This document shows positions 6,801 through 15,424 of a DNA stretch of 51,666 nucleotides, piece after piece (within the stretch, counting starts at the first letter, position 1; the number at the start of each line of letters is the position of its first letter). Source of the stretch: Streptomyces sp. SM10 (GTDB lineage Bacteria > Actinomycetota > Actinomycetes > Streptomycetales > Streptomycetaceae); NCBI RefSeq assembly GCF_002910915.1, contig NZ_NEUF01000136.1, positions 1,920 through 53,585 of the forward strand, written 5' to 3'. A program made the position numbers and the translations under genes. The notes beneath the pieces were generated by a model that was not told where the DNA came from, did no database searches, and saw only the letters and a program-made list of their open reading frames with translations.

Positions 6801-9800
6801 TCAGGAGATCAGCTCGATCTCCGCCAGCGTCGCCTCTGCCGTGCTCACCAGCCGGTACTTCGCGTACGCCTTCGGCGCCTGTACCGAGAACACCCGGGTC
6901 TGCTTGTCCCAGGCGAACGTCTGGCCGGACCGCTTGTCGAGGTCCTTCCAGGACCTGCCGTCCCTCGATCCCTGCAGCACCCAGCCCGTGGGGGCCTTGG
7001 CCGCCGAGCCCGAGGTCAGCGTGTACTGGACCGCCTTCGTGCCCGCGGCCGCCGGCAGCTCCACCGACTCGACCGGGGCCGAGGTCGCGGAGGTGTTGTC
7101 GTACAGCGCGCCGTCGCCCTTGAGCACGTCGCCCCTGGGCGCGGGCACCTTGTCGTCCTGGGTGACGGAGACCGGGGCGGCGTCCTTGCCCGTGCCCCAC
7201 GCCGAGGGCTTGGAGCCCATGTCGAACTCCAGCACCCCGCCCTTGGCGAGCAGGTCGTGCGGCAGCGACGTGGACGTCCACCTCTTGCCGTTGACCTTCA
7301 GGCCCTGGACGTAGATGTTCGTGGAGCTGTTCTTCGGGGCCCTGACCACCAGGTCGCGGCCGCTCTCCAGGTGCACCGTCGTCTTCGTGAAGAGCGGCGA
7401 GCCGATCGCGTACTCCCCGCTGCCCATGACCAGCGGGTAGAAGCCGAGCGAGGAGAAGAGGAACCAGGCCGACTGCTCGCCGTTGTCCTCGTCGCCGTGG
7501 TAGCCCTGGCCGATCTCGCTGCCGGTGTAGAGGCGGCCGAGTACCTCGCGGACCTTCTCCTGGGTCTTCCAGGGCTGCGAGGCCGCGTCGTACATGTACG
7601 TGGCGTGGTGCGCGACCTGGTTGCTGTGGCCGTACTGGCCCATCCGCACGTCCCGCGCCTCGGTCATCTCGTGGATGACGCCGCCGTACGAACCGACGAA
7701 CTCGGGTCCGGCGGTCTCGGGGGTCGAGAAGTAGGTGTCCAGCTTCTTCGCCAGACCGTCACGCCCGCCGTAGAGGTTGGCGAGGCCCCGGCTGTCCTGC
7801 GGGGCGGTGAAGGCGTAGCCCCAGCCGTTGGTCTCCGTGTAGTCGTAGCCCCAGACACGGGGGTCGTACTCGCCGGAGGGCAGGCGCCAGTCGCCGTCGG
7901 GCTTCTTGCCCTGGAAGAAGCCGGCCTTGTCGTCGAAGAGCTTGACGTAGTTCTGCGCGCGGTTGAGGAAGTACTCGGACTCCTCCTTGTAGCGCTGCTC
8001 CTTCGTCTTCTTGTAGAGCGCCTGACCCATCTGCGCGATGCCGTAGTCGTTGAGGTAGCCCTCCAGCGACCAGGAAAGGCCCTCGTGCGTCTCGGTGTTC
8101 GCGTATCCGGTGAAGACCGAGGTGTCCATGCCCTTGCGGCCGACGCCCGAGGACGGCGGAGCCACCGTGGCGTTCTTGACCGCCGCGTCGTACGCCGCCT
8201 CGGCGTCGAAGTCGACGCCCTTGACGTACGCGTCGGCGAAGGCCACGTCGGAGCTGGTGCCGGTCATCAGGTCGGAGTAGCCGGGGGAGGACCAGCGGGA
8301 GATCCAGCCGCCGTCCTTGTACTGCTGGACGAAGCCGTCGACCATCTTGCCGGCCTGCTTCGGGGTGAGGAAGGAGTACGCGGGCCAGGTCGTCCGGTAG
8401 GTGTCCCAGAAGCCGTTGTTGACGTAGACCTCGCCCTTGACGATCTTCGCGCCCGTGTGGGTCGGGGTGTTCTCACCGGTCTGCGCCGAGAAGGGGCTCG
8501 CGTAGGTGCTCTTCCCGTCGACCTGCTCGAAGCCGGAGTTCGGGTAGAGGTAGAGCCGGTACAGGCTGGAGTAGAGCGTGGTCAGCTGGTCGGCGTTCGC
8601 GCCCTCTACCTCGACCTTGCCGAGGATCTCGTCCCAGTCCTTCTGCGCGTTCCTCTCCACCTTGTCGAAGGAGGTCTTCGCCGGAAGCTCCATGGCGAGG
8701 TTCTTCTTCGCCTGGTCGACGCTGATCAGCGAGGTGGCCAGACGGAGATTGACGGTCCGGTCCTTGCCCGCGTCGAAGCGGAAGAAGCCGGTCACGTCAC
8801 CGCCGCCGCCGCCCTTGAGCTTGCCGCTGTCGGTGACCGGGGCGTCGAAGGAGCCGTATACGAAGAGCCGGGTGGCGCCGGTGGAGCCGCCGCTCTTCAC
8901 GTCGGAGTAGCCGGTGAAGGTGCCGGTCTTCGCGTCGAGGGTGAGACCGCCGTCGTTGGAGACGTTGTCGAATACCAGGCTCGCGTCCCTACCGGGGTAG
9001 GTGAAGCGCATCCGCGCCGCGTGGTCGGTCGGAGTCATCTCGGCCTTGAGGCCGTTCTCGAACGTCACGCCGTAGTAGTGCGGCGTCGCCGTCTCGTTCT
9101 CGTGGCGGAACGGCAGCGCACGCGCCGTGCGGGAGGCGTCCGGCGTGCCGGAGGCCGCCGACGGCATCATCTGGAAGGTCTGGCGGTCCCCCATCCAGGG
9201 GCTCGGCTCATGGCTGGCGCCGAACGCCTGCAGCGTGGGGAGGTTGTCCTCGTTGTTGCCGCGCGCGTAGTCGTACAGCCAGCTCGTGGAGCCCGCGTTG
9301 GTGACCGGCGTCCAGAAGTTGAAGCCGTGCGGGACGGCGGTCGCGGGGAAGGTGTTGCCGCGCGAGAAACCGCCGCTCGAGTTGGTGCCGCGGACGGTCG
9401 AGGCGTAGTCCGAGAGGTGCGCCTTACGCTTCTCCGGGGCCTTGGGGGCGATCGAGATGTCGTCGATCCAGCCCTGGAACTTCGACGGTCCCTTGGGGGA
9501 GTCGTACGCCACCAGGATCCGGTCGACCGTCTTGCCGGCGGCGACCGTGCCGATCCGCGAGGCGACCTTGTTCCACTGGTTCACGTACAGCCGCTTGGCG
9601 TCGGCCTGCCCCTGCGGGGTGAGGAGCCCGCCGTGGCTGTCGGTGGCCTTCAGCTCGCTCAGGTAGGTGCCGTCGGTGAAGGCCAGGTCCACCGCCACGT
9701 GCGTCGCGGGGTAGTCGAGGTCCGTCCGGCCCATCTGCGGGTAGACCAGGTAGGAGAGCTGGGTGTCCTTCGTGACCGCCGTGTCGACGTCGAAGACCTT

Positions 9801-10649
9801 GTTGTACGAGTAGGCGTGCCCGTCGGCCCTGTGCGTACCCGCGTACCGCAGTGCCTTCGTCCCGGTGAACCCGGCGCCCTGCTTGGCGGTCGGGGACCCC
9901 GAGGGGCCGCGGTCGGGCTGGGTGCGCATGTCGTCGGGGGCGGGGGTGGAGGTGTCGCCGTTCGAGAACTGGACGTCGGCGAGCTGGATCGCGTCGGAGG
10001 CGCCGTTGTTCTTCGTGATCTCCAGCCGGAAGTGCTGGTAGGCGGTGTCCGTCGTGAAGTCGTACGACTTGGTCTGGAGGCGCTCGGAGAAGGTCTGGCC
10101 CGTGCGGGTGTCCAGGTCCGTCCAGGTCTTGCCGTCGGCGGAGCCCTTCAGCGTCCAGTCCCTGGGGTCCCGCTCGTCGTGGTCGTTGGCCGAGGTCAGC
10201 GCGTAGGTGACGACCTTGGTGGGTTCGAGGAGGTCGAACTCGACCCAGCCCGTTGGTTCAAAGGCCAGCCACTTGGAGCCGGGCTCCACGTCGATCAGGT
10301 TCTCCTTGACCTCGCCGCCGCCCGTGTTCTCGCCGCTGGCGCGGAGGTCCGTGACCTGATCGGTGACATTGCCCGGTATGCCGGAGGCGAACCCGCCGTC
10401 GATGCCCGAGGCCCGCTTCTTTCCGTCGGGACCCTCCTCGACCGTGCTGCGCCAGTCCGGCTGCTTCTGGTCGGCTTCGAAGGATGAGTTGAACGAGGTG
10501 TCACCGGACGGCTTCCGGGCCGCGTCGGACGGCTGGGCGAGGGCCGCGGTGGGGGCCGCCAGGGCCATGACGAGAGAGGCCGCGAGAACCGCGGCGGAGT
10601 GGCTGGTTCTGTGGCGCGAGCCGTGCTGAGGACCACGTAGGGGCTGCAT
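6801..10649 (-). CDS. Secreted GH92 alpha-mannosidase with flanking F5/8 type C-like domains
   Basis: This 1282-residue exo-alpha-mannosidase is calcium-dependent as a family and acts on alpha-mannans or N-glycan type mannosides outside the cell. ATG 10649 follows a GGGAGGAA ribosome site. A signal peptide ends near ALAQ (about residue 39). A discoidin-like (F5/8 type C) domain with the typical DWTLKGSADGKTW block precedes a jelly-roll N-terminal domain and the GH92 (alpha/alpha)6 catalytic domain. The catalytic region carries the conserved YTETNGWGY (general acid Glu) and GDEDNGEQSAW (paired Asp base) motifs. A second, shorter F5/8-like segment with WVLQGSRDGRSW ends the protein. The length is larger than typical GH92 because of the accessory domains. 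It is monocistronic, with a strong terminator and a palindromic operator upstream. Confidence 0.93.
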   Translation of the reverse strand: MQPLRGPQHGSRHRTSHSAAVLAASLVMALAAPTAALAQPSDAARKPSGDTSFNSSFEADQKQPDWRSTVEEGPDGKKRASGIDGGFASGIPGNVTDQVTDLRASGENTGGGEVKENLIDVEPGSKWLAFEPTGWVEFDLLEPTKVVTYALTSANDHDERDPRDWTLKGSADGKTWTDLDTRTGQTFSERLQTKSYDFTTDTAYQHFRLEITKNNGASDAIQLADVQFSNGDTSTPAPDDMRTQPDRGPSGSPTAKQGAGFTGTKALRYAGTHRADGHAYSYNKVFDVDTAVTKDTQLSYLVYPQMGRTDLDYPATHVAVDLAFTDGTYLSELKATDSHGGLLTPQGQADAKRLYVNQWNKVASRIGTVAAGKTVDRILVAYDSPKGPSKFQGWIDDISIAPKAPEKRKAHLSDYASTVRGTNSSGGFSRGNTFPATAVPHGFNFWTPVTNAGSTSWLYDYARGNNEDNLPTLQAFGASHEPSPWMGDRQTFQMMPSAASGTPDASRTARALPFRHENETATPHYYGVTFENGLKAEMTPTDHAARMRFTYPGRDASLVFDNVSNDGGLTLDAKTGTFTGYSDVKSGGSTGATRLFVYGSFDAPVTDSGKLKGGGGGDVTGFFRFDAGKDRTVNLRLATSLISVDQAKKNLAMELPAKTSFDKVERNAQKDWDEILGKVEVEGANADQLTTLYSSLYRLYLYPNSGFEQVDGKSTYASPFSAQTGENTPTHTGAKIVKGEVYVNNGFWDTYRTTWPAYSFLTPKQAGKMVDGFVQQYKDGGWISRWSSPGYSDLMTGTSSDVAFADAYVKGVDFDAEAAYDAAVKNATVAPPSSGVGRKGMDTSVFTGYANTETHEGLSWSLEGYLNDYGIAQMGQALYKKTKEQRYKEESEYFLNRAQNYVKLFDDKAGFFQGKKPDGDWRLPSGEYDPRVWGYDYTETNGWGYAFTAPQDSRGLANLYGGRDGLAKKLDTYFSTPETAGPEFVGSYGGVIHEMTEARDVRMGQYGHSNQVAHHATYMYDAASQPWKTQEKVREVLGRLYTGSEIGQGYHGDEDNGEQSAWFLFSSLGFYPLVMGSGEYAIGSPLFTKTTVHLESGRDLVVRAPKNSSTNIYVQGLKVNGKRWTSTSLPHDLLAKGGVLEFDMGSKPSAWGTGKDAAPVSVTQDDKVPAPRGDVLKGDGALYDNTSATSAPVESVELPAAAGTKAVQYTLTSGSAAKAPTGWVLQGSRDGRSWKDLDKRSGQTFAWDKQTRVFSVQAPKAYAKYRLVSTAEATLAEIELIS

Positions 10650-10680
10650 ACGGAGCCGTTCCTCCCGGGGACATGCTCTG

Positions 10681-10692
10681 GACAACGTTGTC
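10681..10692. promoter_or_regulatory. Palindromic operator upstream of the alpha-mannosidase gene
   Basis: GACAACGTTGTC is a perfect 12-base palindrome with a central CG, located 32 bases before the mannosidase start codon. Palindromes of this form are typical operators of LacI-family sugar repressors. No LacI-type gene is in the window, so the regulator is unknown; a ROK protein encoded 4.7 kb away is an alternative. Confidence 0.55.
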
Positions 10693-10875
10693 ATTGTGGG
10701 GCGCGGGTACCAGTAGGGAGCCAAGTGACGGGATGTGTCAAGGGTGTTGCGCGGGGCGACGTCGGTGATTCGACCGTATTGCGGAATGTGCCGTTCACGT
10801 GCGTAGGCACGCGGTGCCGAGGTGACCGTGAGGTCTCAACTCGGGAAAGACTGCCGCTCAACCCTGCATTCGATC

Positions 10876-10908
10876 TTGCTCACTTGGCGGCAAGTGGACT
10901 ATACCTGT
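10876..10908 (+). promoter_or_regulatory. Promoter of ngcEFG with overlapping DasR (dre-like) site
   Basis: A -35-like TTGCTC (10876-10881) and -10-like TATACC (10900-10905) are 18 bases apart. The 16-mer at 10893-10908, AGTGGACTATACCTGT, matches the DasR responsive element (AGTGGTCTAGACCACT type) at 12 of 16 positions and covers the -10 box. DasR is the GntR-family regulator of chitin and N-acetylglucosamine metabolism, which fits the transporter downstream. The rest of 10693-11125 shows no gene; the leader would be about 235 bases. Confidence 0.65.
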
Positions 10909-11145
10909 CGGCGTCTGCACAGCCGCTTCACAACGGCCCGCGCGGGCGCGGGGGAGGGTGGACGGCTGTGGGCGCGAAAGCGGCCGCTGCGCGGTCCCCC
11001 GAAAATCCCCCGCTGCACCTGGAAATCCGGCACATCTGCACGACCCAAGCGCAACTGACCGCGGTGGCGGGGCCCTTCGCCTAGGCGAATTCCTTACGGG
11101 TGACCGGCACACCGCCTGAGTCCTGGAGAAGGCGAGGACTTGAGC

Positions 11146-12594
11146 ATGGGATCCACCTCAGGCCGCACGAACGAAGGCCTTGGCCGTCGCGATCTGATCA
11201 AGCGTTCTGCCGCACTCGGCCTGATCGCTGTTCCGACGATGAGCTTCCTGTCGGCGTGCGCGAGCAGCGACAGCGGAAGTGACGAGAAGGTCGAAAAGGG
11301 CACGAAGAGCGAGAAGAACCCGCTCGGTGTCAATGAGACAGCCGCCCTCGAGGTGGTCATCTTCAACGGCGGCTTCGGCGAGCAGTACGCCATCGACGCC
11401 GAGAAGAAGTACAACGCGGCCTTCCCGAAGGCCCCGAAGGTCAAGCACGCCGCGACCGAGAAGATCCAGTCGACGCTGCAGCCGCGCTTCAACGGCGGGA
11501 CCCCGCCGGACCTGATCGACAACTCGGGCGCCGAGCAGATGGACATGGGTGTCCTGGTCGGCAAGAAGCAGCTCGCCGACCTGACGCCGCTGATGGACGC
11601 CCCGTCCTACGACGACCCGTCCAAGAAGGTCCGCGACACGCTGCGTCCCGGTGTCCTGGAGATGGGCCAGTTCGACGGCGACCCGGTCTGGATCATGTAC
11701 TACGCGTACACGGTCTACGGCGTCTGGTACTCGCAGACCAACCTCGAGAAGCTCGACGCCGCGTACCCGGAGACCTGGGACGACATGCTCGCGCTGTGTG
11801 CCAAGGCGAAGAAGAAGGGCATCGCCGGCTGGACGTACCCCGGCAAGTACCCGTACTACCTGCCGTTCTCGCTGTACCCCTTCATCGGCAAGATCGGCGG
11901 CCGCGAGGTCCTCGACAAGATCGACAACCTGGAGCCGAACGCCTGGAAGGACCCGGCCGTCAAGGCCGCCTTCGAGGCGTACTACGAGCTCTTCCAGAAG
12001 GGCTACATCCTCAAGGGCACGCCCGGTCTGACCCACATCCAGTCGCAGACCGAGTGGACCAAGGGCAAGGCGCTCTTCATCCCGAACGGCTCGTGGGTGG
12101 AGAACGAGGCCGCTCCCACCACGCCCGAGGACTTCAAGATGATGGTCGGGGCGCCGTCCAGCCTCGACTCGTCCGACAAGCTTCCCTACGGCACCATCTG
12201 GGCGTCCGGCGGCGAGCCGTTCGTCGTGCCCGCGAAGGCGAAGAACCCCGAGGGCGGCATGGAGCAGCTGCGCATCATGCTCAGCGAGGAGTCCTCCAAG
12301 AACTTCACCAAGTCGGTGAAGTCCCTCAGCGCCTTCAACGGCGGCACCGACGGCCTGACGCTGTCCACCGCCATGCAGTCGGGTGTCGACGTGCTGAAGC
12401 AGGCCGGCGACAACGTGGTGAACCCGCGGATGCAGGACTGGTACGTCAAGCTCCAGAAGGAGCAGATCGGTATCGCCGGCATCGGCGAGATGATGGCCGG
12501 CCGCGCGACCCCGGCGGAGACCATCAAGAAGATCCAGGCCTTCGCGGACGCGGCGGCCAAGGACCAGTCCATCAAGCACTACAAGCACCAGTGA
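11146..12594 (+). CDS. ngcE: N-acetylglucosamine/diacetylchitobiose ABC transporter, binding lipoprotein NgcE-like
   Basis: This 482-residue extracellular solute-binding protein of the carbohydrate uptake type captures GlcNAc and chitobiose for import. ATG 11146 has a GAGGA ribosome site 7 bases upstream. The N-terminus contains a twin-arginine motif (GRRDLIKRS, residues 13-21), a hydrophobic core and a lipobox ending in Cys38 (FLSAC), so it should be exported folded by Tat and lipidated. The rest is a two-lobed family-1 binding protein, rich in Trp/Tyr. Sequence and operon match the NgcE family described in Streptomyces. Regulation by DasR is suggested by the dre-like site. The two permease genes follow on the same strand. 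Confidence 0.88.
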   Translation: MGSTSGRTNEGLGRRDLIKRSAALGLIAVPTMSFLSACASSDSGSDEKVEKGTKSEKNPLGVNETAALEVVIFNGGFGEQYAIDAEKKYNAAFPKAPKVKHAATEKIQSTLQPRFNGGTPPDLIDNSGAEQMDMGVLVGKKQLADLTPLMDAPSYDDPSKKVRDTLRPGVLEMGQFDGDPVWIMYYAYTVYGVWYSQTNLEKLDAAYPETWDDMLALCAKAKKKGIAGWTYPGKYPYYLPFSLYPFIGKIGGREVLDKIDNLEPNAWKDPAVKAAFEAYYELFQKGYILKGTPGLTHIQSQTEWTKGKALFIPNGSWVENEAAPTTPEDFKMMVGAPSSLDSSDKLPYGTIWASGGEPFVVPAKAKNPEGGMEQLRIMLSEESSKNFTKSVKSLSAFNGGTDGLTLSTAMQSGVDVLKQAGDNVVNPRMQDWYVKLQKEQIGIAGIGEMMAGRATPAETIKKIQAFADAAAKDQSIKHYKHQ

Positions 12595-12644
12595 GCCACC
12601 GTCACCAGCGGCGGCACCCGCTCAGAAATCGGGGTCGTTAAACG

Positions 12645-13568
12645 ATGCAGCACGGCAAGTACCGGTTCATCGCGGGATTCCTGGTAGTTCCGCTGGCGTT
12701 GTACGCCATCTTCGTCATCTGGCCCTTCGTCCAGTCGATCTACTACTCCTTCACGGACTGGACCGGGCTGAGCCCGGACTTCCAGATGGTCGGCTTCGAC
12801 AACTACAGCCGGATGCTCGGCGACAACATCTTCTGGAAGTCCCTGCAGCACAGTGTGCTGCTCGCGCTGCTGCTGCCGTTGGTGACGCTGGGTCTCGCAC
12901 TCTTCTTCGCCTTCATGCTCAATGTCGGCGGCCGTCGGCGGAAGAACGCCGCGATTTCCGGAGTGCGAGGCTCCTCCTTCTACAAGATCGCCTACTTCTT
13001 CCCTCAGGTCCTGTCGATCGTGATCGTGGCGCTGCTGTTCCAGTTCGCGTTCAATCCGTCGTCCGGAATGTTCAACGAGACGCTCAAGGCGGTAGGCCTC
13101 AGGAGCCTCCAGCCGGACTGGCTCGGCGACCCGGACCTGGCGCTCTACTGCGTCATGGTCGTGCTGATCTGGTCGACGGTCGGATTCTTCGTCGTCCTCT
13201 TCTCGGCCGGAATGGCGTCCATCCCGAAGGACTTCTACGAGGCGGCCCTCCTCGACGGAGCCGACCGCATCACGACGTTCTTCAAGATCACGCTGCCGCT
13301 GCTCTGGGACACCGTGCAGTCCGGCTGGGTCTACATGGGCATCCTGGCGCTCGGCGTGGAGGCCTTCACCGCCGTACAGGTCATGACGGTGGGGCCGGGA
13401 GGTCCCGACTACTCCACGACCGTCCTGCCGCTGTACGTCTACCAGACGGCCTTCCGGGACGCCCAGGCCGGCTACGCGACCACGATCGGTGTCGGGCTCC
13501 TCATCGTCACCATGCTCTTCGCGGGCATCGTGATGAAGCTGGGCCGGCGCGAGCGGCTGGAGTTCTGA
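12645..13568 (+). CDS. ngcF: GlcNAc/chitobiose ABC transporter permease NgcF-like
   Basis: This 307-residue integral membrane protein of the MalF type has an N-terminal helix (about residues 8-30) followed by a periplasmic-type loop. The permease core has some five further helices and carries the EAA loop YEAALLDGADR...KITLPLL near residues 198-224, which docks the ATPase. It starts 50 bases after ngcE and is followed by ngcG at a 97-base gap, so one operon is likely. No nucleotide-binding subunit is encoded here; carbohydrate importers of this kind in Streptomyces generally share the multi-purpose ATPase MsiK encoded elsewhere (family knowledge, not visible here). Confidence 0.87.
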   Translation: MQHGKYRFIAGFLVVPLALYAIFVIWPFVQSIYYSFTDWTGLSPDFQMVGFDNYSRMLGDNIFWKSLQHSVLLALLLPLVTLGLALFFAFMLNVGGRRRKNAAISGVRGSSFYKIAYFFPQVLSIVIVALLFQFAFNPSSGMFNETLKAVGLRSLQPDWLGDPDLALYCVMVVLIWSTVGFFVVLFSAGMASIPKDFYEAALLDGADRITTFFKITLPLLWDTVQSGWVYMGILALGVEAFTAVQVMTVGPGGPDYSTTVLPLYVYQTAFRDAQAGYATTIGVGLLIVTMLFAGIVMKLGRRERLEF

Positions 13569-13665
13569 TGCCGCACTCCCCGAGGCTCCGCGACCGGACG
13601 ACCGGCTGCACGCAGAACAGTTCGGTCCCGGTGGCCGGCTCGACAGTTGTACGAGGTGAGCACAC

Positions 13666-14583
13666 GTGAAGGTCACTGAGACTCCGCCCGCCGTCCCGGC
13701 CCCGCGCTCCCCGGTGACGAAGACGGACGCACCGGCCGCCGAACCCGCGAAGAGCAGTGAGGGCAAGGTCCTCAACGTCTTCTCGCACGGCGTGCTGATC
13801 ATCTGGGCGGTGCTCGTCGTCATGCCGCTGCTCTGGGCGGTGATGGCGTCGTTCAAGACGGACGACTCCATCCTGTCGACCCCCTGGGCGCTGCCGGACA
13901 AGCTGCACTTCGAGAACTGGTCGCGTGCCTGGAACCAGGCGCACATGAGTGACTACTTCCTGAACACCATCCTGGTGGTGGGCGGTTCCCTCATCGGCAC
14001 GCTGCTGCTCGGCTCGATGGCCGCGTACGTCCTGGCGCGGTTCGACTTCCCCGGGAACCGCTTCATCTACTTCCTCTTCGTCGGAGGGATGAGCTTCCCG
14101 ATCATCCTGGCGCTGGTCCCGCTGTTCTTCGTCATGAACAACATGGGCCTGCTGAACTCGGTGCACGGGCTGATCCTGGTCTACATCGCCTACTCGCTCC
14201 CGTTCACCGTCTTCTTCCTCACCTCGTTCTTCCGGACGCTGCCGACCTCGATCGCGGAAGCGGCCATGCTCGACGGGGCCTCGCACACCCGGACGTTCTT
14301 CCAGGTGATGCTGCCGATGGCGAAGCCCGGTCTGATCAGCGTCGGGATCTTCAACTTCCTCGGGCAGTGGAACCAGTACATGCTGCCGACGGTGCTGAAC
14401 ACCGACCCGGACGGCAAGGTGCTCTCCCAGGGCCTGGTCGAACTGGCCACCAGCCAGGGATACAAGGGAGACTGGTCGGGTCTCTTCGCCGGCCTGGTCA
14501 TGGCGATGCTGCCGGTCCTCCTCGCCTACATCGTCTTCCAGCGCCAGGTCGTGGCGGGGCTGACTGCGGGGGCGCTCAAGTAG
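13666..14583 (+). CDS. ngcG: GlcNAc/chitobiose ABC transporter permease NgcG-like
   Basis: This 305-residue partner permease of the MalG type starts at GTG 13666 (ribosome site GAGGTGA). A polar Pro/Ala-rich N-terminal tail of about 35 residues precedes the six-helix core. The EAA loop AEAAMLDGASHTRTFFQVMLP near residues 200-220 is intact. It forms the heteromeric channel with the preceding permease. The stop codon is followed 67 bases later by a very strong hairpin terminator, which closes the three-gene operon. Confidence 0.87.
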   Translation: MKVTETPPAVPAPRSPVTKTDAPAAEPAKSSEGKVLNVFSHGVLIIWAVLVVMPLLWAVMASFKTDDSILSTPWALPDKLHFENWSRAWNQAHMSDYFLNTILVVGGSLIGTLLLGSMAAYVLARFDFPGNRFIYFLFVGGMSFPIILALVPLFFVMNNMGLLNSVHGLILVYIAYSLPFTVFFLTSFFRTLPTSIAEAAMLDGASHTRTFFQVMLPMAKPGLISVGIFNFLGQWNQYMLPTVLNTDPDGKVLSQGLVELATSQGYKGDWSGLFAGLVMAMLPVLLAYIVFQRQVVAGLTAGALK

Positions 14584-14650
14584 GGATGTCAGCGTTCGGG
14601 GACCGCGGCGATGTCCGCCCGTCGTCGCCGACGCCATGCGCGGCAAAGAA

Positions 14651-14694
14651 GGGGCCCTGGTCCTCGGCCGATACGGGCCGAGGACCAGGGCCCC
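14651..14694. terminator. Strong terminator of the ngcEFG operon
   Basis: A perfect 19-bp inverted repeat (14651-14669 with 14676-14694), extendable by three A-T/G-C pairs to 14648-14697, with a 6-base loop. It is the most stable loop-containing hairpin in the window and lies 67 bases after ngcG. Confidence 0.9.
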
Positions 14695-14790
14695 TTCCCT
14701 TCGTCGAGGGCTCACGCCGTTCGCCGGGCCTCGGCAAGACGCTCGGCGCGGCCGGGCTGGTCCGTCGCCACGCCAACCAGGCACAGCGAG

Positions 14791-14823
14791 AAGCCCCGCC
14801 CTCCAGGGCGGGGAGGAGGCACT
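14791..14823 (+). repeat. Hairpin resembling an IS200/IS605 right end (solo)
   Basis: CCCCGCCC (14794-14801) pairs with GGGCGGGG (14806-14813) around a TCCA loop, preceded by GAAG and followed by AGGAGGCAC. This form is like the subterminal hairpin and guide region found after tnpB in IS200/IS605 elements of actinobacteria. No tnpA or tnpB frame is present on either side, so it could be a remnant or an unrelated hairpin. Confidence 0.35.
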
Positions 14824-15424
14824 GATGAACTGCCTGCTGTGCTGCGCCTTGCGCACCATCTCGTCGGCCACGGGGGCTCCTTCGGTCATACGGGCAGGGA
14901 CCTTGCAGGCGGCCGAGGCAGGGGTGCGGAAGGGGGGCGCGTGACGCGCTGACGGCCGTTTCCGGCCCGTATGACACCCCCCGTGGACGCTCGCCCCCCG
15001 TTCGTACGTCGCCGCACGCCGAGGCTCTTCCAGGGCTCCGGTGTGCCCGGTCAACCCAGTCGTCAAGAGGTCTTCATGGGAAGGTAAGAACTCGGTAACG
15101 TCTCGGTCGTGTCTCGAAAAAATCGATTGACGTGACGGGGTTCAGGTGGCAAGGCACCTGTGGTGCCGCCGCCGAGATCCGCACGCGGGGGACCCCACTC
15201 CTCGGAGCGCGGGAAATGGCTGATTCCCGCCCCCTTGGGGGCTTGGTGGCCCGCTGCGGTCGGCCTTGGCCGCCGGGTGCGACGGTCTTCGTTCGAGAGT
15301 TCCAGGCGGAGGTCAGGGCTTCGGCCGAGTTCCGGCCGAGAAGCGGAGTGTCGTGCTCAACAGAGGCTCCGACCGCTCAAGGTCTTGACGGGGGGCACCC
15401 CAAAACGCTCAGCTTAGGGTTCAC
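14824..15424. other. Intergenic region upstream of the ROK regulator, no gene seen
   Basis: Only short, atypical frames occur. The region includes an A-run (15116-15122), a TTGACG hexamer at 15385-15390 and a TAGGGT hexamer at 15415-15420, 4 bases before the ATG of the regulator gene. The latter could be a -10 for a leaderless or nearly leaderless transcript. Confidence 0.45.

Noticed and set aside
6543..10487. A 1314-codon plus-strand frame opposite the alpha-mannosidase
   Set aside because: It is the antisense shadow of GH92; the composition (Val/Arg/Gly/Leu-rich without motifs) is typical of such shadows.
14584..15424. Several short frames of 70-150 codons upstream of the ROK regulator
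   Set aside because: They overlap one another and the terminator hairpin, lack ribosome sites and have unnatural composition; the area is treated as intergenic.
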